DNA from: Enteractinococcus fodinae
GTDB lineage: Bacteria > Actinomycetota > Actinomycetes > Actinomycetales > Micrococcaceae
Direction: 5' to 3'
Assembly: GCF_031458395.1 (NCBI RefSeq)
Contig: NZ_JAVDYJ010000001.1
Span: forward strand, 930,001 to 994,000
DNA: 64,000 nt
Position numbers and translations under genes: made by a program. Below the pieces are notes generated by a model. That model had not been told where the DNA came from and searched no databases. It was given only the letters and a program-made list of their open reading frames with translations. Below, one piece after another: positions 46,233 to 54,942 of this stretch. Each line of letters starts with the position of its first letter. The first letter of the stretch is position 1.

Positions 46233-46298
46233 GGTCTGTCCGACATAGTGCGGACGGACCGGTCCTGTCCCACGTGAGGTAGCACATGAGCTACCTCA
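46233..46298 (+). promoter_or_regulatory. Two stem-loops between the binding protein and permease genes
   Basis: First hairpin 46233-46260: GGTCTGTCCG / CGGACGGACC with an 8-nt loop and one G-T pair. Second 46275-46298: TGAGGTAGC / GCTACCTCA, 9 bp perfect, 6-nt loop. Neither has a T-run. In binding-protein operons such structures stabilise or partly end the upstream mRNA so that the binding protein is made in excess. Confidence 0.55.
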
Positions 46299-46328
46299 AC
46301 TTCGTATCTGACTGGTCGAAGGACTTAT

Positions 46329-47252
46329 ATGATTCGCTACATTCTTCGGCGCATGCTGCAGTTCATCCCGGTGATACTGCTATCGACATTTATTGTCTAC
46401 GCGCTGGTATTCGCGATTCCGGGCGATCCGATTCGTGCACTGAGCGGGGACAGACCCATGCCCGAAGCGGTCCAACAAGCTCTGCGCGACCAGTACAACC
46501 TCGACGACAACCTGTTCGTCCAATACTTCAAATACATTGGCGGGGTAGTCATGGGCGATTTTGGCACTACCTTCCAAGGGCGCCCCGTTGCCGACATCGT
46601 CGCCCAACGTCTTCCCGTAACGTTGTATTTGGCGATGGTAGCGCTGATTTTCCAAACCGTGCTGGGCTTCATCGCCGGTACTCTAGCAGCCCTCTACCGC
46701 GACCGTTTCATCGACCGTCTCGTCCAAGTCTCATCCGTGGCTGTGGTTGCCATCCCGGTACTGGCCATCGCCTTCGGGTTGCAGTTGATTTTCGGCCTTC
46801 AGTTGGGTTGGTTTCCGATCGCGGGAGCCGGTGCCGGGCTACAAAGTTACATCCTGCCGGGTTTCACACTCGCTGCGGTCTCGACCGCGCTCGTGGCACG
46901 TCTCCTGCGCAACTCGCTGGTCGAGACACTGGGCTCGGACTATGTTCGCACCGCCACCGCCAAAGGCCTACCGCGCGGACGGGTCGTCGGGCGCCACGCT
47001 ATGCGCAACGCGCTCATACCAGTGGTGACCTTCATTGGGGCTGATCTCGCCACCATGATCGGTGGCGCGATCATCACCGAGTCAGTCTTTAACCTTCCGG
47101 GGATCGGACAACAGGTTTTTCAGTCGATCCAGCAACAAGAAGGCACCGTGGTGGTCGGGATCGTGACCATCCTGGTGATCTTCTTTGTAGTCGTTAACCT
47201 GATTGTCGACATCGTGTACGCCTACCTTGATCCGAGGATTCGTTATGAGTGA
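46329..47252 (+). CDS. Peptide ABC transporter permease, DppB type
   Basis: A 307-residue inner-membrane permease with six helices. It starts with the family signature MIRYILRRMLQFIPVILLST, has RDQYNLDDNLFVQYFKYI, and the EAA loop GSDYVRTATAKGLPRGRVVGRHAMRNAL that contacts the ATPase. AAGGA precedes the ATG. Overlaps the second permease by 8 bp. Confidence 0.93.
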   Translation: MIRYILRRMLQFIPVILLSTFIVYALVFAIPGDPIRALSGDRPMPEAVQQALRDQYNLDDNLFVQYFKYIGGVVMGDFGTTFQGRPVADIVAQRLPVTLYLAMVALIFQTVLGFIAGTLAALYRDRFIDRLVQVSSVAVVAIPVLAIAFGLQLIFGLQLGWFPIAGAGAGLQSYILPGFTLAAVSTALVARLLRNSLVETLGSDYVRTATAKGLPRGRVVGRHAMRNALIPVVTFIGADLATMIGGAIITESVFNLPGIGQQVFQSIQQQEGTVVVGIVTILVIFFVVVNLIVDIVYAYLDPRIRYE

Positions 47253-48159
47253 GCTGATCGAAGCACGGCACGACCCGACTGAAGCTCGTGCCACCGGCGC
47301 GAAACCCGAAGAGGACGCTAGCCTGTGGAAAGACGCCTGGCGCAGCCTACGCACTAACCCGTGGTTCATCATCTCGGGGATCATCCTGATCATTATGGTG
47401 CTCATGGCAATCTTTCCGCAGCTGTTCACCAATACCAGTCCACAAGAATGTCTGTTGGAACGCAGCCGGCAACGACCGTCAGCCCAGCACTGGTTCGGAA
47501 CCGATATTCAAGGCTGTGATTACTACACCCGTGTGATCTACGGGGCGCGAGCTTCAATCGCCGTGGGCGTCGTGGTCGCTGCCTTATCGGTAGCCGTTTC
47601 CATCATTCTGGGCTTGGTGGCCGGTTACTTTGGCCGATGGATTGACACCGTCATATCGCGTTTTGCCGACATGGTGTTTGCCATCCCGTATTTCTTAGGT
47701 GCCATAGTTTTCCTCAATGTCTTAGAATCCCGCGGAATTCTAGAAGTCGCCTTCGTGCTGACGATTTTCACCTGGCCAATCACGATGCGTTTGATGCGCG
47801 GAGCAGTCATGGCCGTGACAAATAACGAATTCGTCCTAGCAGCCCGGGCGATGGGCGCCGGGCACATGGCCATCATGCGCAGACACATCCTGCCGAATTC
47901 GCTGGCCCCCATCCTGGGGTATTCCTCAATCTTGGTCGGGCTGATGATATCCGCCGAAGCCGCTCTGACCTTCCTCGGGGTTGGTCTCCAACTGCCCTCA
48001 ATTTCTTGGGGACTGCAACTATCCAACGCCCACGGATACATCCAAACCGTGCCCCACCTGTTGGTGTTCCCCCTGATATTTGTGGCGATCACTGTGTTCG
48101 CGTTCACCGTGATGGGCGATGCCATCCGCGATGCCATCGATCCCAAAATTAAGAAATGA
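47245..48159 (+). CDS. Peptide ABC transporter permease, DppC type
   Basis: A 304-residue permease. It has the OppC-type N-terminal segment SLWKDAWRSLRTNPWFIISG, HWFGTDIQGCDYYTRVIYGARAS (diagnostic for DppC) and the EAA loop NEFVLAARAMGAGHMAIMRRHILPN. GAGGA lies before the ATG at 47245, inside the end of the first permease gene; the longer open frame from 47203 is rejected. Confidence 0.93.
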   Translation: MSELIEARHDPTEARATGAKPEEDASLWKDAWRSLRTNPWFIISGIILIIMVLMAIFPQLFTNTSPQECLLERSRQRPSAQHWFGTDIQGCDYYTRVIYGARASIAVGVVVAALSVAVSIILGLVAGYFGRWIDTVISRFADMVFAIPYFLGAIVFLNVLESRGILEVAFVLTIFTWPITMRLMRGAVMAVTNNEFVLAARAMGAGHMAIMRRHILPNSLAPILGYSSILVGLMISAEAALTFLGVGLQLPSISWGLQLSNAHGYIQTVPHLLVFPLIFVAITVFAFTVMGDAIRDAIDPKIKK

Positions 48160-49202
48160 GGGCCGACAAGGTGCAATCGACCAACCAGACCGCTCCATTG
48201 CTGGAAGTCCGTGACCTGCACGTTGAATTTCGTACCAAATCCGGCGTGGTCCAAGCCGTCAACGGACTGAACTTCACCCTTGAAGCCGGTCAAACATTGG
48301 CCATCTTGGGGGAGTCGGGATCCGGGAAATCCGTGACCGCACAAGCCATCATGGGAATTTTAGATATCCCACCCGGCAACATCTCTGGCGGTCAAATCCT
48401 CTTCCACGGCGAGGACCTGTTGACCATGCCCGAAGAGCGGCGACGTCGACTCCGCGGACGCAACATCGCGATGATCTTCCAAGACGCGCTGTCAGCGTTG
48501 AATCCGGTGTATCCGGTCGGATGGCAGATTGCCGAAATGTTCCGGGTCCACCACAAAATGAACCGCAAACAAGCACGGGAACGGGCCATCCAGCTGATGC
48601 AACGGGTGGGAATCCCAGCGGCCGAAGATCGGGTGGGAGACTACCCGCACGAATTTTCTGGGGGAATGCGACAACGCATCATGATCGCTATGGCCATCGC
48701 ATTAGACCCCGAGCTACTCATCGCCGATGAACCCACAACCGCGCTGGACGTCACCGTTCAGGCTCAAGTAATGAAGCTTCTCAAAGACTTGCAAGATGAA
48801 TTCACCATGGGGATGATCCTGATCACCCACGACCTGGGAGTTGTGGCGGATGTAGCTGACGAAATCGCTGTCATGTACGCCGGGCAAGTAATGGAAGCCT
48901 CTGACGTGTTTGAAATCTACCGGCACCCCTCACACCCCTACACTCAAGGCCTGCTGGATTCTATTCCACGGATCGATGGCACCGATGGGCGGCTGCGGGC
49001 CATCGAGGGACTGCCACCCAAACTCACCGACCTTCCACCGGGCTGTCTATTTCAGCCTCGCTGTCCGATGGCCACAGAACTATGCGTAGCCGAACGACCA
49101 GGACTGCTGCCGGTGATCCAAGACCACGTTTCTGCCTGCCACTACCGTGATCAGCTGCACCCCGACGCCACCCAGGAGCATCATGATGACATCACCCACT
49201 GA
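48156..49202 (+). CDS. Peptide ABC transporter ATPase, DppD type
   Basis: A 348-residue ATPase. Walker A GESGSGKS, signature FSGGMRQR, Walker [13 protein letters not shown] and the H-loop THDLG are present, along with the C-terminal oligopeptide-transporter extension ([15 protein letters not shown]), whose cysteines may hold an Fe-S cluster. ATG 48156 overlaps the permease stop by 4 bp; a GTG five codons later with better ribosome-binding-site spacing is possible. Confidence 0.93.
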   Translation: MRADKVQSTNQTAPLLEVRDLHVEFRTKSGVVQAVNGLNFTLEAGQTLAILGESGSGKSVTAQAIMGILDIPPGNISGGQILFHGEDLLTMPEERRRRLRGRNIAMIFQDALSALNPVYPVGWQIAEMFRVHHKMNRKQARERAIQLMQRVGIPAAEDRVGDYPHEFSGGMRQRIMIAMAIALDPELLIADEPTTALDVTVQAQVMKLLKDLQDEFTMGMILITHDLGVVADVADEIAVMYAGQVMEASDVFEIYRHPSHPYTQGLLDSIPRIDGTDGRLRAIEGLPPKLTDLPPGCLFQPRCPMATELCVAERPGLLPVIQDHVSACHYRDQLHPDATQEHHDDITH

Positions 49203-50223
49203 TCCCTTCGCCGACCGCGAGGTCGTGCTCGACGTCCGCGGCTTGGTCAAACACTACCCATTGCGCCGCGGGGTCATCTTTCAGAAACAAATTGGTGCAG
49301 TCCAGGCCGTTGATGGCATCGACTTGCAACTACGTCGCGGTGAAACACTGGGCATTGTCGGTGAATCGGGTTCCGGGAAATCTACGTTGGCCAGATTATT
49401 AGTTCGGTTGGAAGAACCCGACGCGGGTGAGATTGAATTCCAGGGCGAAGACTTTCTTGCTGTCTCCGGGGACAAGCTACGACGCCTACGTCGCAAGATC
49501 CAGATCATTTTCCAGGACCCATATACCTCGTTGAATCCGCGCATGTCGGTAGGCGATATTGTGGCCGAACCATTCCGCGTCCACCCGGATGTCAAACCTC
49601 AACAAGGGATCCGCACACGTGTCCAGGAACTACTTGATGTTGTCGGTCTGAACCCGGAACACATTAACCGCTACCCACACCAATTTTCTGGCGGACAACG
49701 TCAACGTATTGGTATCGCTCGTGGGCTGGCCCTGAACCCAGATGTCATTATTTTGGACGAACCGGTCTCGGCACTCGATGTGTCGGTACAAGCCCAAGTG
49801 ATGAACCTCTTAGATGACCTGCAAGTCGAATTCGGCTTGTCATATATTTTCATTGCCCATGACCTGTCGGTAGTACGCCACATCTCCGATCGTGTCGGGG
49901 TGATGTACCTGGGCAAGATTGTGGAAACCGGTACCGAGGAAGAAATCTATGGCGCCCCGGCCCACCCGTACACTCAGGCGTTACTGTCTGCGGTGCCAGT
50001 GCCGGACCCGACACTTCGCGGGCAACGGGAACAGATCGTACTGCAGGGGGACCCGCCCAGTCCGGCCAATCCGCCTTCAGGGTGCCGTTTTCGCACCCGA
50101 TGTTGGAAGGCTACTGAGATTTGTGCTGAACAAGTGCCAGCACTAGTCACACGTCCCGGGACCGATCATCCCTCGGCGTGCCACCATGCTGAAGTTCGTG
50201 AAGATCTGACCCCCGCCTCCTGA
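49186..50223 (+). CDS. Peptide ABC transporter ATPase, DppF type
   Basis: A 345-residue ATPase: Walker [17 protein letters not shown] signature, Walker [18 protein letters not shown] switch and the C-terminal [15 protein letters not shown] motif. GGAG lies 7 nt before the ATG at 49186 (the adjacent ATG at 49183 is also possible). It overlaps the DppD-type gene. A short GC-rich hairpin around the stop codon followed by TTT is a weak terminator candidate for the operon. Confidence 0.93.
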   Translation: MTSPTDPFADREVVLDVRGLVKHYPLRRGVIFQKQIGAVQAVDGIDLQLRRGETLGIVGESGSGKSTLARLLVRLEEPDAGEIEFQGEDFLAVSGDKLRRLRRKIQIIFQDPYTSLNPRMSVGDIVAEPFRVHPDVKPQQGIRTRVQELLDVVGLNPEHINRYPHQFSGGQRQRIGIARGLALNPDVIILDEPVSALDVSVQAQVMNLLDDLQVEFGLSYIFIAHDLSVVRHISDRVGVMYLGKIVETGTEEEIYGAPAHPYTQALLSAVPVPDPTLRGQREQIVLQGDPPSPANPPSGCRFRTRCWKATEICAEQVPALVTRPGTDHPSACHHAEVREDLTPAS

Positions 50224-50297
50224 CGCGGGAGGGCTTTCCAACACGACAAACGGTCTCGGTAAGAACACAATTTCCATGCGTCCTCCAGGAGTCTCAC

Positions 50298-50732
50298 GTG
50301 ATGTCCCTCGAAGCTGTCGTTGAAGTGATTGTCCTGGTCCTTGAGGGACTCGGCGTGGTGACCATGACTATCGGTTTTGTGATCGCGGGATACTTCGCAC
50401 TGCGCGCGCTGGTGCATCGCAGAGGCGGACGTGCCGCCTTTCACCTGGTGCGCACCATGGTGGGGTCAGCGATTCTGTTGGGCTTGGAGATTCTGGTTGC
50501 TGCCGATCTCATCCGGACCGTGATGAATCCCTCGCTCGAAGAAGCAGTAGTGCTTGGCATCATTGTCATCATTCGAACGTTGCTGAGCTTTTCCATCCAA
50601 ATTGAAATTGATGGGGTCTTGCCGTGGAAGAGAGCCCTGCTGACCAACGGCGGCAAACTCCTGGCAGAAACCATAGAGAATGAACGTGGTGACAGCCAGC
50701 AGCCCGACGCGGGGCAGGCCCGTCCTGCGTAA
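50298..50732 (+). CDS. DUF1622 membrane protein
   Basis: A 144-residue protein with three hydrophobic segments (about 3-34, 47-68, 80-98). VAADLIRTV and LGIIVIIRTLLSFSIQIEIDG are the DUF1622 hallmark. The family has no known function. GTG 50298 or ATG 50301 may be the start; AGGAG precedes both. Confidence 0.82.
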   Translation: MMSLEAVVEVIVLVLEGLGVVTMTIGFVIAGYFALRALVHRRGGRAAFHLVRTMVGSAILLGLEILVAADLIRTVMNPSLEEAVVLGIIVIIRTLLSFSIQIEIDGVLPWKRALLTNGGKLLAETIENERGDSQQPDAGQARPA

Positions 50733-50773
50733 GATCTTCGGGCGCCCAAAGACAATCCCAACTTAGGGTGAGA

Positions 50774-51520
50774 TCATGCAGGAGCCAGAGCGGGTGGGTG
50801 CTCCACAGGCCAATCTCGAGAGACTGTCGCTTGGGGATTCTTGCGCCGCAAATACTGTTCAAAGCTTGCCGCTTGCTCGGCTTTCCATCGGATCTGGTGG
50901 TTAAAAATCGTCTCCAGTGGCACATCGAAGCGTTCCGGATGCTGGGCCACCATGGCTTGAGCAACCTGGACGGCAGCAATCGAATCGGCCAGGGACGTGT
51001 GAGCAGCATCAAGGGTAACCCCGTAGTGAGCCGACACAGCTTCGAGGGTCCGTTTTCCCTTCCGGTAGGTGTCGACATGTTTATCCAACACGTATGGATC
51101 CACCACACCAGCCACCGCGAACTCGCCCATTTGGCGGCGAGCCATCTCAGCGGTCAGCACCGTGAAATCGTAGACCCCGTTATAGGCCACGACCGGGACA
51201 CGGTGATACATGAAATCCATCAGCGTAGCCACAATTTCACCCAACCCCAGGGTCGCATCCATCCCATGGGCTCGAGCATGCTCGGTGGTAACCCCGTGCA
51301 CCGCGGCCGCTTCAGCAGGGATCTCGACCTCGGGATCAACCAGCCACTCGGCGGTGGCACGCAGCTGACCCTGCGGATCCAGCAGCACAATAGAGGCCGT
51401 CACAATACGCGCGGTGTGCGGGTTACGGCCGGTGGTTTCTAAATCAAACCCCACTAGCGTCCCAGCATGCCAGGGCTCGGTCGGACCCGGGATGGCCAAG
51501 ACGCGTTCAGGATTGAGCAT
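50774..51520 (-). CDS. DnaQ-like 3'-5' exonuclease (DEDDh)
   Basis: A 248-residue exonuclease. Exo I FDLETTG, Exo II around AYNGVYDFTVL, and Exo III with HTSLADSIA give the DEDDh set of metal-binding acidic residues and the general-base histidine. It resembles the epsilon-subunit family but is free-standing, as in many actinobacteria, and may act in DNA repair or RNA trimming. Convergent with DUF1622 and divergent from adnA. Confidence 0.88.
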   Translation of the reverse strand: MLNPERVLAIPGPTEPWHAGTLVGFDLETTGRNPHTARIVTASIVLLDPQGQLRATAEWLVDPEVEIPAEAAAVHGVTTEHARAHGMDATLGLGEIVATLMDFMYHRVPVVAYNGVYDFTVLTAEMARRQMGEFAVAGVVDPYVLDKHVDTYRKGKRTLEAVSAHYGVTLDAAHTSLADSIAAVQVAQAMVAQHPERFDVPLETIFNHQIRWKAEQAASFEQYLRRKNPQATVSRDWPVEHPPALAPA

Positions 51521-51627
51521 GTTTCCAAAATACCTTGTCGCTGACCGGAATTGAATAACATGTGGATGACCACCGGAGTTGTGGATACATTGTTAGTGCG
51601 CAGGCGAAAGATGGTTCAATAGAAGCT

Positions 51628-54600
51628 ATGGTTTCCACTCCGCAACTGCTTCGGCCCAAAAACCTGTATCGTCCTGCCCCGGTTCTTGACGCTCAACAGC
51701 AAGAGATTGTCGACCAGCCGGCCGGACACGGCCCAATGCTGGTGCTGGGCGGTCCGGGAACCGGGAAAACCACCACAGCAGTCGAATACGCGGTCGCCAA
51801 AATTACTGCGGGAGTGCCCACGAACCAGGTGCTGCTGCTGACGAATACACGAACCGGTGCGGCACAGCTTCGGGACTACCTCACCGCGCGCCTGAACTAT
51901 GAATCCGTCGACTCTCGAGCCGAGACCCCAGTTCGGTCGTTCGCCTCCTATGCTTTCGATCTCATCCACCGGATGCGAGAAGACGAAGGCGTCACCCCAA
52001 GACTGTTAGCCGGCGCTGAACAGGACCGGCTGATTGCTGAGCTCATTGAGGGCTATCAAACCGACCCGCAGCTGACCATTGAATGGCCGGAAAACCTCAT
52101 CGAAGCTGTCGGGCTGCGCGGGTTACGTCATGAGTTACGCGAACTTATCGACCGCAGCGCCGAATACGGCATCGATCCCGGTGAACTCGCCGCGCTGGGC
52201 AGAACGAAAGGCCGTGCCGAATGGGTCGCAGCGGCCACCATTCTGCAAGATTATCGCGACGTACTGGATCTGTCGGGTGCCGCCGCATATGACCCTTCGG
52301 GACTCATCACCGCCGCCGCGAAGCTGTGGGAAGCTAACCCGGTCTTCGCCGCAGCCGAAAGACAACGCGTCCGACACATCATCATTGACGATTTCCAGGA
52401 TGCCACACCCGCTATTCACCGGCTGATCAAACTCATCGGCACCGATCGTGACATTGTCATCACCGTCAACCCGGATACGACCGTCCAAGGATTCCGCGGC
52501 GCCCGACCGCAAGAACTCGTCCACTGGCCCCAAGTCCTGGCCCCCAACGCGCCCACCATCACGCTTGAAACCGGCTACCGGCTGGCAGACCGCTTGCATG
52601 AGGCCTATCAGCGCACCGTCAGCCGCATCCCGGCCGTGTCCGGGCTGCCCGATGCCCGGACCAACCTCAGCGCAGCCGACCACGACGACGCGCTGGCCGT
52701 CCATCGCCTGGCCTCACCTGTCCAAGAGTACCTGTTTATCGTCCAGCAAATCCTGGAACTGCACCACCGTCAGGGAGTGGCCTTTGAAGACATCGCGGTG
52801 TTAGCTCGCACCGCGGCCAAAATCTCCGAAGTCGTGACCGCTCTTGAAACCGAAGCCATCCCGGTGGTGCGTTCCACCAGCGAAGTCATGTTAAACCAAC
52901 AGCCTGCGGCCGCCCCGTTGCTGGTGTTGACCGCGGCAGCCGACGCGGTTGCGCACGGTAGAGCCGAAACCGCCACGGGATTAGACCCCGCAGATCTGCA
53001 CTGGTTGATCACCGGGCGCTATGGCGCATCCACGCCCCTAGAGTTACGCAACCTGCGACGTCGGCTGCTGGCCGCCGAACGGGACGCGCACGGTACCCGC
53101 GATTCCGCTGAACTGCTCGATCACCTGGTCGCGAATCCAGAAGACGCCGCGAGCATCCTGGGGCTCGACCCAGATCGACCCCTACCACGCTATACCGCGG
53201 GGGCGGTGCGCATCGGACGAATGCTAGCAGCCATGGTGCAAGCCACGGTCAATGAGAAAGCTTCGGCCGAGATGGTGCTGTGGGCCGGATGGGAGACCGC
53301 CCTGCCACAGGTTGGGAAAGTCTGGGAAGAACAAGCCCTATCGAACGATAAAGACGCCGCTATCCGAGCAAACCGCGACCTCGACGCCGCTGTCGCCCTG
53401 TTCGAGGCAGCCGAACGCTATGCGGTCCAGTTCCCAGGCCAAACCGCACTCGGTTTTACTGAATACCTGGCAGAACAAGACCTGCCCATGGACTCCTTGT
53501 CCAACCGCGGCGGTCAAACCGGAGTCTCTGTACTTACCCCGACCACTGCGGCCGGACGTGACTGGAACACCGTCTTCGTGGTGGGCGTCCAAGAAGGAGT
53601 ATGGCCTAACACCCGGTTGCGCGGCCAACTGCTACACACCCAGGAATTAGTCGAAGAGGTCACTGGCACCGCAGGACAGCAGCCCATCAACGAGCGGATC
53701 GCCCAGGTGCGCCACGATGAGCTCAGAACCTTTGCGGCTGCGATCTCTCGGGCCTCATGCCGATTGATCGCTACTGCGGTCGCCGATGCCGATCACCAAC
53801 CATCCATGTTCATTGAACGGCTCGCCCCGTGGACTCCCACCGACGAGCAACCGGTACGCCCCTACACTCCGGTTGCGACTCCGCTCACGGTAGATGGGTT
53901 GGTCATTCACTTGCGCCGCACCCTCGAAGACGCCGAGCGCCAATTGGAAGCTGGTGTTGCCGATGTCCAGACGGTGCAAAATCAGGCTGATCAGGCAGCT
54001 CGTGCGCTCGCGGTGCTTGCCGAGGGCGGTATCGCTACCGCCGATCCGGCAAATTGGTGGGGTCTCAACGAATTATCAACCACGCGCCCCATTCATGGGC
54101 TCGACGAGCAGGGCATACCCAATCGCATTCAGTTGTCCCCGTCGACGGTGGAAACCGCGGTCCATTCGCCGCTGCAGTGGTTTATCTATCAGGTCTCGAC
54201 TTCCGCAGCAGGACCAGCCGCTGCCACCGGCACGTTCATCCACGCGATCGCCGAAAAGTACCGGGATGCCGATGTGGACTCGATGTTCACTGAACTAAAG
54301 GAAAAATTCCCCGTGCTGGCCGCCGAAGCGGGCATCGAACCGGGTTGGGAATACGATGCGTTGTATGCCAAAGCAGAACGCGCCCTAGAATTCTTTTATC
54401 AATATGTCTCTGGCATGCGGTCCGGCTACAAAACCGGTCGAGGAGCTACTGCCGAAGAATTTGGGCCCCGCCGACTCGTCGCCGTCGAACAACAAGTCAC
54501 GGCTGATCTCGAGTTTGACGAAGTCAAGGTCAGACTCAATGGGGTCATCGACCGGGTCGAGGTCGATCAATCCGGACGGCCGTACATCGTCGATCTGAAG

Positions 54601-54942
54601 ACCGGGGCTACCGAAATCAGCGCAGCAGATATAACCCGCCTGCCGCAACTGGGGGTCTATCAGGCCATGGTCAAAGCAGGCGCACTGACAGAGCTTGTCG
54701 ACCGCACCGATCCGGCCGGAGCAGCCCTGGTGCAACTGGGTAAAAACCGGACCAATGTCCAAATCCAACCCCAGGCGCCGCTGGAGCCGGGTCACACCTG
54801 GGCTGAACAAGACATCGCCGACGCTGCACGCTGGGTCCAAGGCCCCTACTTTTATGCTGTGCACCAAGAAAACGACTGCAGCCTCAAAACGCTGTGCCCG
54901 CTGTGCAAGGAAGGACAACAAGTCACCGAATGGCTGATCTAA
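51628..54942 (+). CDS. adnA: AdnA-type helicase-nuclease subunit
   Basis: A 1104-residue UvrD-like protein, upstream member of an AdnAB pair that resects double-strand-break ends in actinobacteria. Walker A GGPGTGKT is at 41-48; motif II is DDFQDA rather than DEFQD. The C-terminal RecB-like nuclease has Asp975 (GVIDRV) and Asp989-Leu-Lys991. Three closely spaced cysteines (1084, 1090, 1093) could bind an Fe-S cluster; the usual first cysteine near SPLQW appears as serine. ATG at 51628. The adnB start lies inside its end (13-bp overlap). Confidence 0.88.
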   Translation: MVSTPQLLRPKNLYRPAPVLDAQQQEIVDQPAGHGPMLVLGGPGTGKTTTAVEYAVAKITAGVPTNQVLLLTNTRTGAAQLRDYLTARLNYESVDSRAETPVRSFASYAFDLIHRMREDEGVTPRLLAGAEQDRLIAELIEGYQTDPQLTIEWPENLIEAVGLRGLRHELRELIDRSAEYGIDPGELAALGRTKGRAEWVAAATILQDYRDVLDLSGAAAYDPSGLITAAAKLWEANPVFAAAERQRVRHIIIDDFQDATPAIHRLIKLIGTDRDIVITVNPDTTVQGFRGARPQELVHWPQVLAPNAPTITLETGYRLADRLHEAYQRTVSRIPAVSGLPDARTNLSAADHDDALAVHRLASPVQEYLFIVQQILELHHRQGVAFEDIAVLARTAAKISEVVTALETEAIPVVRSTSEVMLNQQPAAAPLLVLTAAADAVAHGRAETATGLDPADLHWLITGRYGASTPLELRNLRRRLLAAERDAHGTRDSAELLDHLVANPEDAASILGLDPDRPLPRYTAGAVRIGRMLAAMVQATVNEKASAEMVLWAGWETALPQVGKVWEEQALSNDKDAAIRANRDLDAAVALFEAAERYAVQFPGQTALGFTEYLAEQDLPMDSLSNRGGQTGVSVLTPTTAAGRDWNTVFVVGVQEGVWPNTRLRGQLLHTQELVEEVTGTAGQQPINERIAQVRHDELRTFAAAISRASCRLIATAVADADHQPSMFIERLAPWTPTDEQPVRPYTPVATPLTVDGLVIHLRRTLEDAERQLEAGVADVQTVQNQADQAARALAVLAEGGIATADPANWWGLNELSTTRPIHGLDEQGIPNRIQLSPSTVETAVHSPLQWFIYQVSTSAAGPAAATGTFIHAIAEKYRDADVDSMFTELKEKFPVLAAEAGIEPGWEYDALYAKAERALEFFYQYVSGMRSGYKTGRGATAEEFGPRRLVAVEQQVTADLEFDEVKVRLNGVIDRVEVDQSGRPYIVDLKTGATEISAADITRLPQLGVYQAMVKAGALTELVDRTDPAGAALVQLGKNRTNVQIQPQAPLEPGHTWAEQDIADAARWVQGPYFYAVHQENDCSLKTLCPLCKEGQQVTEWLI

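Noticed and set aside
46286-47044. Plus-strand open frame of about 250 codons overlapping the first permease
   Set aside because: Arg/Pro/Ser-rich out-of-frame translation of the clear DppB-type permease gene at 46329-47252.
50211-50237. Terminator at the end of the peptide transporter operon
   Set aside because: Only 5-bp GC stems overlapping the stop codon with a short TTT; too weak to list on its own.
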